Shown here one piece after another: positions 1-7,487 of a DNA stretch of 52,616 nucleotides (positions within the stretch are counted from its first letter, which is position 1; every line of letters begins with the position of its first letter). Under the pieces are notes generated by a model. The model was not told where the DNA came from and ran no database searches. It saw nothing but the letters and a program-made list of their open reading frames with translations. Source of the stretch: Fibrobacter sp. (lineage in GTDB: Bacteria > Fibrobacterota > Fibrobacteria > Fibrobacterales > Fibrobacteraceae). Made by a program: the position numbers and the translations under genes. The stretch is from positions 1 to 52,616 of the forward strand of contig NZ_JAFZKX010000038.1 of NCBI RefSeq assembly GCF_017551775.1. The letters run 5' to 3'.

Positions 1-30
1 AAAAAAAAATGAAACTCTTCCGCGATTATT

Positions 31-68
31 GGCGGTGAAATCGACACTTTTTACTCCATTTCACCGCC
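31..68. repeat. Perfect 11-bp inverted repeat upstream of dnaG
   Basis: The arms GGCGGTGAAAT and ATTTCACCGCC are perfectly complementary and separated by 16 nt. No T-run follows on either side, so it is not an obvious intrinsic terminator. It may be an operator or an RNA stem in the dnaG leader. The rest of the first 160 bases shows nothing recognisable apart from a direct repeat of GCAGTTTAA around 133-160. Confidence 0.5.
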
Positions 69-161
69 ACTTTCACATTTCCAATTGCGCGAGCGCGAAG
101 CGTCCCTCGTAGCAAACATTACCTGAATAAAAGCAGTTTAATCTTTCCCCTGCAGTTTAAA

Positions 162-197
162 GGAAATCCGAAGTGACTAACAGTCACGAGGATTTCC
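162..197 (+). promoter_or_regulatory. Long stem-loop in the dnaG leader
   Basis: GGAAATCC pairs with GGATTTCC around an inner stem GTGACT-AAC-AGTCAC. Only a small internal loop (GAA versus GA) interrupts the helix. The structure lies where an upstream in-frame GTG could be proposed as the dnaG start. A hairpin of this quality suggests untranslated leader instead, and it might control primase expression. The regulatory role is inference. Confidence 0.45.
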
Positions 198-376
198 TCC
201 CTCCGCTCATCTCCTACATGCGCCATAGCAATAAACTATTCCCAAACAGAGCCTTTATCGTTTTTTTTGCGGAGAGGGGCTCTTCGCAAAGCGAATACTT
301 AAACGAAGTGATTGTGCGAGCGTGCGGGGCGTGCCCGAAGCCAACATTTTTACTAAAAAAAACTAAATTTGGCGGC

Positions 377-2305
377 ATGCCGTTCTACCCCAACGAAATT
401 ATTCAGCAGCTCAAATCACAAGCGGACATTTCGCTCGTGATCCAGCAGTTCTTGCCGCTGAAACGCACGGGTACGAACCGCTACGTGGGCGTATGCCCCT
501 TTCATGATGACCACTCCCCTTCCATGACGGTGAACCCGACACTCGGCATCTATAAATGCTTTGCGTGCGGAGCCGGCGGGGACGTATTCAAGTTCGTGCA
601 GGAGCACGAAAAAATCGACTTCAACGGTGCGGTAGAATGGGTCGCGAACTTCGTGGGTTTCGACCTCCCGAAATTCACGACGAAAGAGAACGCCGAAGTC
701 ACCGAAGAACGCGCCATGGTCCGCAAGCTGAACGAACTCGCCTGCGAATGGTTCGAACAGCAGCTCACGCTCAGCCCCAAGGCACTCGAATATCTCGCCA
801 AGCGCAATGTCAGCGAAAAGACGCGCAAGGAATTTCACATCGGCTACGCACCCGATGGTCGCGAAGGCTTTATCGCCTATGCCGCGAAGAACGGATTCTC
901 GCCCCGCGACTGCGTGAAGGCGGGACTCGCCACCGAAAAGAAAAACGGGGGAATCGCCGACAAGTTCCGCGACCGCCTGATGATCGCCATCCAGAACCAG
1001 TCGGGAATCGTGGTCGCCTTCGGCGGCCGTGACCTCGCCCCCAAGCAGGAAGGCTTCGAGCGTCCCAAGTACATGAACAGCCCGGATACCGCGCTCTACA
1101 ACAAGAGCGAAATCCTGTTCGGCCTGAACCATAGCCGCGCCGCCATCTCCAAGGAGAACGCAGTCATCATCGTCGAAGGCTACTTCGACCTCATCAGCCT
1201 TTACCAGGGCGGCGTGCAAAACGTGGTGGCCGCATCGGGCACCGCGCTCACCGAAATTCATGCAAGCATCCTCGCACGCTACGCCAAGACGGCCTACCTC
1301 GTGTTCGATGGCGATGCAGCCGGCCGCAAGGCAACCCGCCGCTCCCTCGAAATCGTGCTTCCCAAGGGAATCGTCCCGAGGGTATTCGCACTCGCCCGCC
1401 CCGACGGCACCAAGATAGACCCGGACAACTTCGTGAACGAGCAGGGAGCCGACGCCTTCCGCGAACAACTCAAATACGCCGAAGACTGGCTCAGCTACCT
1501 TTCCAACAATTCGGACCTGCAGAGCATCGAGGCACGCGCCTCGTTCGTCACCTACGTCAAGTCCATCGTGAAGAGCATCCAGGACAGCGAACTCCGCAAC
1601 CAGTACGTGAAGCTCATCTCGGAACGATTCAGCACCACGCGCTCGCTCGAAGGCATCCAGAGCATCAAGCCGCAAAGGGCGCCCAAGGCACCCGCGCCCC
1701 AGCCCCAACCGCAGCCTGATCCGGAATTTGCGGAATACGGCGATATGCCCCAGGTGCAGCAGGAACCCGAGCGCGTCCCGTGGGAAATTCTCTCGCCGGT
1801 CGAAATAAGATTCGCGAACCTGCTCGTGAGCAACCCCACCCTGATGGACCGCGCCTGCGAATATTTCGACGTGGAACTCGCCGCCAGCGGAATACAGTTC
1901 TTCGAATCCTCGCTCATCGAGGAATTCGTAAACACGATTATCGCAAACTACAGCGAAACGGGATACTTCTCCCCGAAGGTCCTGTACGAACAGCTTTCCC
2001 CCGTACTGCAGCAGTTCATGGAGAACCTGCCCGAAGAATCGTGGACGCCCCCGAAGGAAATCATCGAGCTCTACGAAAGCCTCATGGTGCTCACCTTCAG
2101 GCTGTGCGACCGTTTCCGCAAGACCATCGCGCTCGACACGCCCGAAGGCGTACAAAAGCGCATGGACCTGAACAAGTTCATGCAGAACATGGAAAAACTC
2201 GACAGACAGTACAAGGAAGGCCGGCTTTCTATCGACACGCTCGCCGACCAAGTCATCTCGAGCAAAAAAGCACTTATACCCATCCTAGCCGCCACACAAG
2301 GATAA
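377..2305 (+). CDS. dnaG: DNA primase DnaG
   Basis: Synthesises RNA primers for lagging-strand replication as partner of the replicative helicase. From the chosen ATG the protein is 642 residues, close to the usual family length. A CHC2-type zinc-binding domain opens it, with ligands C40, H43, C61 and C64 (VCPFHDDHSP, then YKCFACG). The catalytic core and TOPRIM domain follow, with VIIVEGYFDL carrying the conserved Glu and YLVFDGDAAGRKA the Asp pair. A Pro/Gln-rich linker leads to a helicase-binding C-terminal region. The frame is open back to a GTG at 173, but those 68 extra residues do not resemble primase and contain a strong hairpin, so the ATG at 377 is preferred. The ribosome-binding site is weak. 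sufC follows 4 nt after the stop. Confidence 0.95.
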   Translation: MPFYPNEIIQQLKSQADISLVIQQFLPLKRTGTNRYVGVCPFHDDHSPSMTVNPTLGIYKCFACGAGGDVFKFVQEHEKIDFNGAVEWVANFVGFDLPKFTTKENAEVTEERAMVRKLNELACEWFEQQLTLSPKALEYLAKRNVSEKTRKEFHIGYAPDGREGFIAYAAKNGFSPRDCVKAGLATEKKNGGIADKFRDRLMIAIQNQSGIVVAFGGRDLAPKQEGFERPKYMNSPDTALYNKSEILFGLNHSRAAISKENAVIIVEGYFDLISLYQGGVQNVVAASGTALTEIHASILARYAKTAYLVFDGDAAGRKATRRSLEIVLPKGIVPRVFALARPDGTKIDPDNFVNEQGADAFREQLKYAEDWLSYLSNNSDLQSIEARASFVTYVKSIVKSIQDSELRNQYVKLISERFSTTRSLEGIQSIKPQRAPKAPAPQPQPQPDPEFAEYGDMPQVQQEPERVPWEILSPVEIRFANLLVSNPTLMDRACEYFDVELAASGIQFFESSLIEEFVNTIIANYSETGYFSPKVLYEQLSPVLQQFMENLPEESWTPPKEIIELYESLMVLTFRLCDRFRKTIALDTPEGVQKRMDLNKFMQNMEKLDRQYKEGRLSIDTLADQVISSKKALIPILAATQG

Positions 2306-2309
2306 AAAC

Positions 2310-3056
2310 ATGCTATCTATCAAGAACCTCAAAGCAAGCATCGAAGACGGGACGCAGATCCTGAAGGGAATCAACCTCGAGGTGAGACCCGGCGAAGTCC
2401 ACGCCATCATGGGTCCGAACGGCTCGGGCAAGAGTACCCTTTCGAAAGTCATCATGGGCCACCCCGCATATAAAGTGGACGACGGTTCCGTGGAACTCGA
2501 CGGCAAGAACCTGCTAGAGATGGAAATCAGCGAACGCGCGAACTCCGGGCTGTTCATCAGCACGCAGTACCCGACCGAAATCCCGGGCGTGAACAACGTG
2601 GAATTCCTCAAAATGGCGCTCAACAGCAAGCGCGCCTTCCTCGGCGAGCCTGAAATAAGCGACAGCGACTTCAAGAAGCTCTGCGAAGAAAAAATGGAAC
2701 TGCTCGAAATGGACGAGCGCTACCGCGACCGCGGCGTGAACGAAGGCTACTCCGGCGGCGAAAAGAAGCGTAACGAAATCCTCCAGATGGCGATTCTCGA
2801 CCCGAAGGTGAGCTTCCTCGACGAAACGGACTCCGGCCTCGACATCGACGCGCTCCGCATCGTCGCAAACGGAATCAACCACATCATGAGCCCGGAAAAG
2901 GCGGTCATCCTCGTGACGCACTACCAGAGGCTTCTCGACTACATCAAGCCCACCTACGTGCACGTGCTGCGCCACGGGAAAATCATCCTGAGCGGCGGGC
3001 CGGAACTCGCCCTCAAGCTTGAAGAACAGGGCTACGACTGGATCGAGGAGAAGTAA
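2310..3056 (+). CDS. sufC: SufC, Fe-S cluster assembly ATPase
   Basis: ABC-type ATPase that drives the SufB/SufD scaffold during iron-sulfur cluster assembly in the cytosol. The 248-residue length is typical. Walker A is GPNGSGKST (near residue 34), the signature is YSGGEKKRNEILQM and Walker B is VSFLDETDSGLD, all in the SufC-specific form. AAGGA in the end of dnaG serves as ribosome-binding site. The stop overlaps the sufD start as TAATG, indicating translational coupling. No sufB, sufS, sufE or sufU is visible nearby, so the rest of the pathway must be encoded elsewhere. Confidence 0.95.
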   Translation: MLSIKNLKASIEDGTQILKGINLEVRPGEVHAIMGPNGSGKSTLSKVIMGHPAYKVDDGSVELDGKNLLEMEISERANSGLFISTQYPTEIPGVNNVEFLKMALNSKRAFLGEPEISDSDFKKLCEEKMELLEMDERYRDRGVNEGYSGGEKKRNEILQMAILDPKVSFLDETDSGLDIDALRIVANGINHIMSPEKAVILVTHYQRLLDYIKPTYVHVLRHGKIILSGGPELALKLEEQGYDWIEEK

Positions 3057-4033
3057 TGGACGCACTCTCCCGCATACAACAACTGGGAATGCCCCGCAGG
3101 AACAACGAGCTGTGGACGTTCTTCCCCGTTTCTAAGATTCCTACGCCGGAATTTCCGGACGCATGCGCCTGCGCCGAAGACTTTTCTAGCGAAAACGATT
3201 TCGCGGCGCTCCTTCCCATCGCAAGCAACGCACGCACGCTCGAAAGAAGCATCGCCGACGGCGACAGCGAAATGGCGCTCCTGAAGTGCAACAACGACTT
3301 CGGCCGCACCGTGCTGAACATCGGCAAGAACGCGAAGGCCAGCTTCGAGATTCTCGACAACAAGGTGATGCACGCCCTCGACGCCGAACGCTTCGACCTC
3401 CATGTGGGTGAAGGCGCCGACGTGGAGATTTTCTTCGCCAATCCGGCGAACGACCTCCCCCTCAGGTTCCGCCACTTCAACATTGAGCAGGCGGCAGGTT
3501 CCAACGTGCGCTTCTCGAGCATCGAACGCGGAAACGGCATTTCACGCGTGAGCCTCGACTGCCACCTGCGCGGGGCCGGCGCCCATTTCGAAATCCGCAC
3601 TCTGAACATTCTCGACGGGACGTCGGAGAGCCACCACAGGTTGCACATCTACCACGACTCCCCCGAAACGACAAGCGTACAGTTCTCGCGCAACCTGCTC
3701 GACGGCAGTTCCCGCGCAAGCTACGACGGCAGCGTCGTCGTAGGGAACGGATGCACCAAGGCGTATTCCAGCCAGCTCGTGAACACCATCCTCCTCTCAG
3801 AAGACAGTTCCGTCTCCGTGAAGCCCGTGCTCAAGATCTACCACGACGACGTGGAATGCACGCACGGCAATACCGTAGGCGAACTCGACGCAGATCAGAT
3901 GTTCTACCTCGTTAGCCGCGGAATCCCTCCGGAAAAAGCGAAGATGATGCTCATATCGAGCTTCGCGCGCGAGTTGTTCTACCCGCTGCCCGACTCCCCC
4001 GCCAAGAAGCGGCTGCTACAGATCCTGCAATAG
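3056..4033 (+). CDS. sufD: SufD-like Fe-S scaffold subunit (short)
   Basis: Member of the SufB/SufD family, forming a complex with SufC. The N-terminus (MPRRNNELWTFF) has the SufD-type entry motif. The C-terminal part, DDVECTHGNTVGELD followed by FYLVSRGI, contains the His equivalent to the functional SufD histidine (H360 in E. coli). The SufB-type catalytic Cys context is not seen. At 325 residues it is about 100 shorter than classical SufD, with the loss in the central beta-helix. It is coupled to sufC by a one-base overlap and followed by a strong terminator. A combined SufB/D role is possible if no sufB exists elsewhere. Confidence 0.85.
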   Translation: MDALSRIQQLGMPRRNNELWTFFPVSKIPTPEFPDACACAEDFSSENDFAALLPIASNARTLERSIADGDSEMALLKCNNDFGRTVLNIGKNAKASFEILDNKVMHALDAERFDLHVGEGADVEIFFANPANDLPLRFRHFNIEQAAGSNVRFSSIERGNGISRVSLDCHLRGAGAHFEIRTLNILDGTSESHHRLHIYHDSPETTSVQFSRNLLDGSSRASYDGSVVVGNGCTKAYSSQLVNTILLSEDSSVSVKPVLKIYHDDVECTHGNTVGELDADQMFYLVSRGIPPEKAKMMLISSFARELFYPLPDSPAKKRLLQILQ

Positions 4034-4050
4034 CGGAACTCGCACAAATT

Positions 4051-4084
4051 AAAAAAGGAACGGCACATAGGCCGTTCCTTTTTT
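4051..4084. terminator. Bidirectional intrinsic terminator after sufD
   Basis: A-run, then stem AAGGAACGGC / GCCGTTCCTT with loop ACATAG, then a T-run. The A- and T-runs on both sides let it work in either direction, ending sufD from the left and the 34-residue ORF from the right. Confidence 0.85.
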
Positions 4085-4107
4085 GGGGGGGTCTTGATTG
4101 AGAGTTA

Positions 4108-4212
4108 TTACGTAAAATTAGTCAGCAGAAATAAGGTAACGCCCATAAAGGCGACCATGAAGTTGGCGAAGAACGTGGTGGAGGCGAGGTCTTTCATAAT
4201 TTGTGCTTTCAT
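4108..4212 (-). CDS. Small hydrophobic peptide, 34 aa
   Basis: Too short for ordinary gene calling but well supported by context. It starts MKAQIMKDLASTTFF and continues with a hydrophobic stretch (NFMVAFMGVTLFLL) long enough for one membrane helix, ending NFT. An AAAGGGA ribosome-binding site lies about 8 nt upstream. A TATATTAG box with an upstream TTG 20 nt away gives a plausible promoter, and a bidirectional terminator follows the stop. The peptide therefore has a complete transcription unit of its own between sufD and the SulP gene. No family was recognised; a small membrane regulator or a toxin-like peptide would both fit. Confidence 0.55.
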   Translation of the reverse strand: MKAQIMKDLASTTFFANFMVAFMGVTLFLLTNFT

Positions 4213-4241
4213 CCAGATTCCCTTTTGTTTTGTTCGTAACT

Positions 4242-4249
4242 CTAATATA
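4242..4249 (-). promoter_or_regulatory. Promoter box TATATTAG for the small peptide gene
   Basis: On the minus strand the order is TTG, 20 nt, TATATTAG, then the ribosome-binding site and ATG. This is one base off the Bacteroidota TAnnTTTG element and has a fitting spacing to the TTG. The remaining bases up to the SulP stop show nothing else recognisable. Confidence 0.4.
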
Positions 4250-4381
4250 GAATGGAAAAAACCTAATTACAAGTAACGACAATCACACTGAGACTGGGCT
4301 CACATTCATCTATCTGTAAAACGAGGGGATTGAGACAAATCCCCCCGAAAAATTAAAAATGTCACAAAAAAAACAGAAAAA

Positions 4382-6283
4382 TTATTTCTCTTCTATCTTG
4401 ACAATGGGCTCATCCATCATCTTTTCGGCGATGACTTCGGGCGTTTCCTCGGCAACAGCCGCGTTGGATTCTTCCGGCATCCACGGCCTATCGAGACTCT
4501 TTTCCCAAGAAACAGTCGGAGCGCTCTGCAATTCGTGAGCGGGGTCAACCACCGGCAGTCCGAGCAGCTCGCGGGCGCGGTTTAGAGCGGCATCGATATT
4601 GCCAAGAGCATTCTCTTCGCCGAGTTGCTTCAGCACCCCTGCGCGGGTAAGCGCCACCACAGGCTGGGCATGCACGCCACTGAGCAGGAGCTGCGTGCCT
4701 TCGCGCTTGCAACGGCCGAGCAAATCCTCGATCATCTGGATACCGGCGGCATCGATACTCGAAACGCTGCGCATGCGCAAAATGAGGATCTTCGGCTTGT
4801 CCGAGATGCGGGCCATCGTATCCTTGAACTTGTCGACCGCACCGAAGAAGAGCGAACCGGCCAGTTCGTAGACCACCACGCCCTTCGGCACCTGGCGGGA
4901 AAGTTCGTTGTGCGCGGCCTCCTCGTCGTCGTCCTTGAGGGCCTCGGTCACCGTCTCCATCTCGGAAACATCGCTCATGCGCTTGATGAACAGCACGGCG
5001 GCCAGCAGCACGCCCACTTCGATAGCGACCGTGAGGTCGATAATCACCGTGAGGAAGAAGGCCACGAGCATCACGATAACGTCGCTCTTGGGGGCCTTGA
5101 ACATCTTGATGAAGCTGCGGTAGCCGCACATGTTGAACGCCACCTGGAACAGCACGGCAGCGAGGGCCGCCATCGGGATCATTTCGGCATACTTGCCGAG
5201 CACGAGCATAATAAGCAGGAGCACCACCGCATGCACAAGGCCCGAAATCGGGCTCACAGCGCCGTTACGGATGTTCGTCGCGGTACGGGCAATCGCGCCC
5301 GTCGCAGGAATACCGCCAAAAATCGGGGAAAGGATATTCGCGACGCCCTGGCCGAAAAGTTCGGTATTGGAGCGGTGCTTGGTAGAAGTCATACCGTCGG
5401 CAACGACCGCCGAAAGCAGGGATTCAATAGCGCCGAGAATCGCAATCGTCAAGGCCGGCTGGAACACCTTCTGCATCATCTCGATGCTGATATTGGGCAG
5501 GTGCGGCATCGGGAAGCCGGTCGGGATGTGGTTCTTCATGCCGATGGTCACGACGCCATGGCCGGTAACCGGGTCGTCCCAGCCAAGGACCTTCACCAGG
5601 AGCGTTGCGACGATAATCGCAATCAGCGAGCCGGGAACCTTCGTGGTAATCTTCGGCCACAGGATGCAGACGGCGAGCGCCACGAGACCGACAATCACGG
5701 CATATATATTAATAGTATCGAAAGAAGTCGCGTAAAGCTTGATTTTGCCGATGGCGTCGGCAGGGTCCTTGGCCAAAAAACGCAGCCCGAAGAAGTTCGG
5801 GACCTGGCCGAGCGCAATGATGATGGCGATACCGGCGGTAAAGCCCACGGTCACCGGGTAAGGAATGAACTTGATGATGGCGCCGAGCTTCGCGATACCG
5901 AAGATAATGAGCAAAATGCCCGCGAGGAGCGTCGCCGAGGCAAGGCCGTCGTAGCCGTACTGGCTCACGATGCCGTAAACAATCACGATGAAGGCGCCCG
6001 TGGGGCCGCCAATCTGGAAGCGGGAACCGCCCAGCAGGGAAATGGCAAAGCCCGCGATAATCGCCGTGTAGAGGCCCTGTTCCGGACCCACGCCCGAAGC
6101 GATGGCGAACGCGATGGCGAGCGGGAGAGCGAGAATGCCGACGATGACGCCCGACATGAGGTCACTCACGAAGTTCTTCTTGGTGTAGCCCCTGCGCAGA
6201 GCCCTCACGGACTCCGGGGTGACTGTCGCTTTGACACCCGAAAGGAAGTTCTTGAAGGATTCCTTGGCGTGAATGTTGGTCAT
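4382..6283 (-). CDS. SulP-family anion transporter with STAS domain
   Basis: Inner-membrane transporter of the SulP/SLC26 family; substrates in the family include sulfate, bicarbonate and dicarboxylates. The N-terminal two thirds (about residues 25-440) is a multi-helix core with motifs such as ALPLAIAFAIASG and GGPTGAFIVIV. A cytoplasmic STAS domain follows (about 470-580; GSLFFGAVDKF, MRSVSSIDAAGIQMI). The last 60 residues form an acidic, Glu-rich tail beyond STAS. The ATG at 6283 is chosen because GGAG lies 7 nt upstream; an in-frame ATG 33 nt earlier lacks a site. The gene is transcribed alone, divergently from lrgA. The substrate cannot be told from sequence alone. Confidence 0.9.
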   Translation of the reverse strand: MTNIHAKESFKNFLSGVKATVTPESVRALRRGYTKKNFVSDLMSGVIVGILALPLAIAFAIASGVGPEQGLYTAIIAGFAISLLGGSRFQIGGPTGAFIVIVYGIVSQYGYDGLASATLLAGILLIIFGIAKLGAIIKFIPYPVTVGFTAGIAIIIALGQVPNFFGLRFLAKDPADAIGKIKLYATSFDTINIYAVIVGLVALAVCILWPKITTKVPGSLIAIIVATLLVKVLGWDDPVTGHGVVTIGMKNHIPTGFPMPHLPNISIEMMQKVFQPALTIAILGAIESLLSAVVADGMTSTKHRSNTELFGQGVANILSPIFGGIPATGAIARTATNIRNGAVSPISGLVHAVVLLLIMLVLGKYAEMIPMAALAAVLFQVAFNMCGYRSFIKMFKAPKSDVIVMLVAFFLTVIIDLTVAIEVGVLLAAVLFIKRMSDVSEMETVTEALKDDDEEAAHNELSRQVPKGVVVYELAGSLFFGAVDKFKDTMARISDKPKILILRMRSVSSIDAAGIQMIEDLLGRCKREGTQLLLSGVHAQPVVALTRAGVLKQLGEENALGNIDAALNRARELLGLPVVDPAHELQSAPTVSWEKSLDRPWMPEESNAAVAEETPEVIAEKMMDEPIVKIEEK

Positions 6284-6368
6284 TTTGCACTCCGTTCTGA
6301 GAGAGAACGCGGCCAAATTTAGAAAATTTTACAATTCCCGTTAAGGGGGTAAATAAAAAAATAATTTC

Positions 6369-6376
6369 TACATTTT
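6369..6376 (+). promoter_or_regulatory. Promoter box TACATTTT for lrgAB
   Basis: A TAnnTTT-type box ends only 8 nt before the lrgA ATG, leaving almost no untranslated leader. No Shine-Dalgarno sequence is visible between box and start. Confidence 0.4.
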
Positions 6377-6384
6377 CCCGCGAA

Positions 6385-6795
6385 ATGAGAATCCCGCTTC
6401 AACTTGCCGTCATTTTTGCCATCTGCCTTGCAGGCGAATTCCTGCACCGCGTCGTGGGCATACCCCTGCCGGGGAACATCATCGGCATGGTCCTGCTGCT
6501 CATTCTCCTCTGCCTCAAGGTGCTCAAACCCGAGCAGATTTCGGGAGTCTCGGGATTCTTCCTGAACCACCTCGCGCTGTTTTTCTTGCCGCCGAGCATC
6601 GCCATCATGGCCGTAGGCGACGACATCCTCGCGAAATGGCCCCTGCTGCTTGTGCTCTGCATCACATTCACGCTCGTGACCATCGCCGCCACGGGAATTT
6701 CCACGCAGATCCTCATCCGCCTGCAAGAAAGGCACGAAGCCAAACGCGGCAAGGCCCGCATTCAGGCCGCAAACGACAACGGGGGCAAGGAATGA
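6385..6795 (+). CDS. LrgA/CidA family membrane protein
   Basis: Small integral membrane protein of 136 residues with about four helices (starting IPLQLAVIFAICLAGEFL). The family motif GIPLPGNIIGMVLLLILL is clear. LrgA/CidA proteins pair with LrgB/CidB. Older work describes holin/antiholin-like control of murein hydrolases; more recent work on such pairs shows pyruvate transport. The C-terminus is short, charged and cytoplasmic (RLQERHEAKRGKAR). Its stop overlaps the next start as ATGA, so the two subunits are translationally coupled. It probably begins transcription only a few bases upstream of the ATG. Confidence 0.88.
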   Translation: MRIPLQLAVIFAICLAGEFLHRVVGIPLPGNIIGMVLLLILLCLKVLKPEQISGVSGFFLNHLALFFLPPSIAIMAVGDDILAKWPLLLVLCITFTLVTIAATGISTQILIRLQERHEAKRGKARIQAANDNGGKE

Positions 6796-7481
6796 ACGAA
6801 CTCGTCAACACACCCCTGTTCGGCATCCTCCTCACGCTCGTCGCCTTCGAAATAGGCGTCCTCGTAAGCAAGAAGTGGAAACTCGCCATACTGAACCCCA
6901 TCCTCATCGCGAACGTACTCATCGTGGGGTTCCTGCTTACGACCGGCATCAGCCTCGAAAGCTACAACATCGGCGGAAACTATATCTCGGTGTTACTCTC
7001 CCCCGCCACCGTCGTGCTCGCCGTCCCGCTATATAGGCAAATCTCCAAGCTCAAGCAGTTCTGGAAACCCATCCTCGCGGGCATCGCCATCGGGAGCCTC
7101 ACCTCCATCGCGTGCGTCATCTTCTTCTCCAAACTGTTCGGCCTCGGCCGCACGCTCATGCTCTCGCTGCTGCCCAAGTCCATAACGATTCCCATGGGTT
7201 CCGTCGTCTCCGAGCAAATCGGGGGCATACCCTCCGTCACCATCATCGCCATCACGGTCACGGGAATCACGGGAGCCGTCGCGGCACCCGTCGTATGCAG
7301 GTTCTGCCGCATCAAGAACAGGGTCGCCCAGGGTATCGCCATCGGCACGGCAAGCCATGCTCTCGGGACCACCAAGGCAATGGAAATGGGAGAAGTTCAG
7401 GGCGCGATGAGCAGTCTGTCCATCGGGCTTGCCGGGCTATTCACGGCAATCGTCGCACCGATAATCGTAACGTGGTTCTAA
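6792..7481 (+). CDS. LrgB/CidB family membrane protein
   Basis: The 229-residue partner of LrgA, with several membrane helices along its whole length. Diagnostic segments are LLPKSITIPMGSVVSEQIGG and GIAIGTASHALGTTKAMEMG near the C-terminus, both typical of LrgB. The start is the ATG in the ATGA overlap with lrgA; the frame is open further upstream inside lrgA but shows no family similarity there. AAGGA precedes the start. The pair forms a complete two-gene unit converging on the SagB-type gene, with only 6 nt between stops. Confidence 0.9.
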   Translation: MNELVNTPLFGILLTLVAFEIGVLVSKKWKLAILNPILIANVLIVGFLLTTGISLESYNIGGNYISVLLSPATVVLAVPLYRQISKLKQFWKPILAGIAIGSLTSIACVIFFSKLFGLGRTLMLSLLPKSITIPMGSVVSEQIGGIPSVTIIAITVTGITGAVAAPVVCRFCRIKNRVAQGIAIGTASHALGTTKAMEMGEVQGAMSSLSIGLAGLFTAIVAPIIVTWF

Positions 7482-7487
7482 GCCAGT

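Noticed and set aside
173-376. N-terminal extension of DnaG
   Set aside because: Frame is open but the residues do not look like primase and include a strong DNA hairpin; ATG at 377 gives the normal zinc-domain start.
416-2251. 611-codon open frame on the minus strand across dnaG
   Set aside because: Antisense shadow of a GC-rich gene; the plus-strand frame has clear primase motifs throughout.
2310-4033. Interpretation as an SMS (SmsC-SmsB) minimal Fe-S system
   Set aside because: Gene order and short length fit, but the second protein carries the SufD-type N-terminus and VECTHGNTVG motif, so SufCD is the simpler reading.
4094-4276. 60-codon plus-strand ORF after sufD
   Set aside because: No ribosome-binding site and mixed composition; the minus strand at the same place has a better supported small ORF.
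4625-6322. 565-codon open frame opposite the SulP gene
   Set aside because: His/Arg/Glu-rich composition typical of an antisense shadow, with no ribosome-binding site or domain; the SulP frame is unmistakable.
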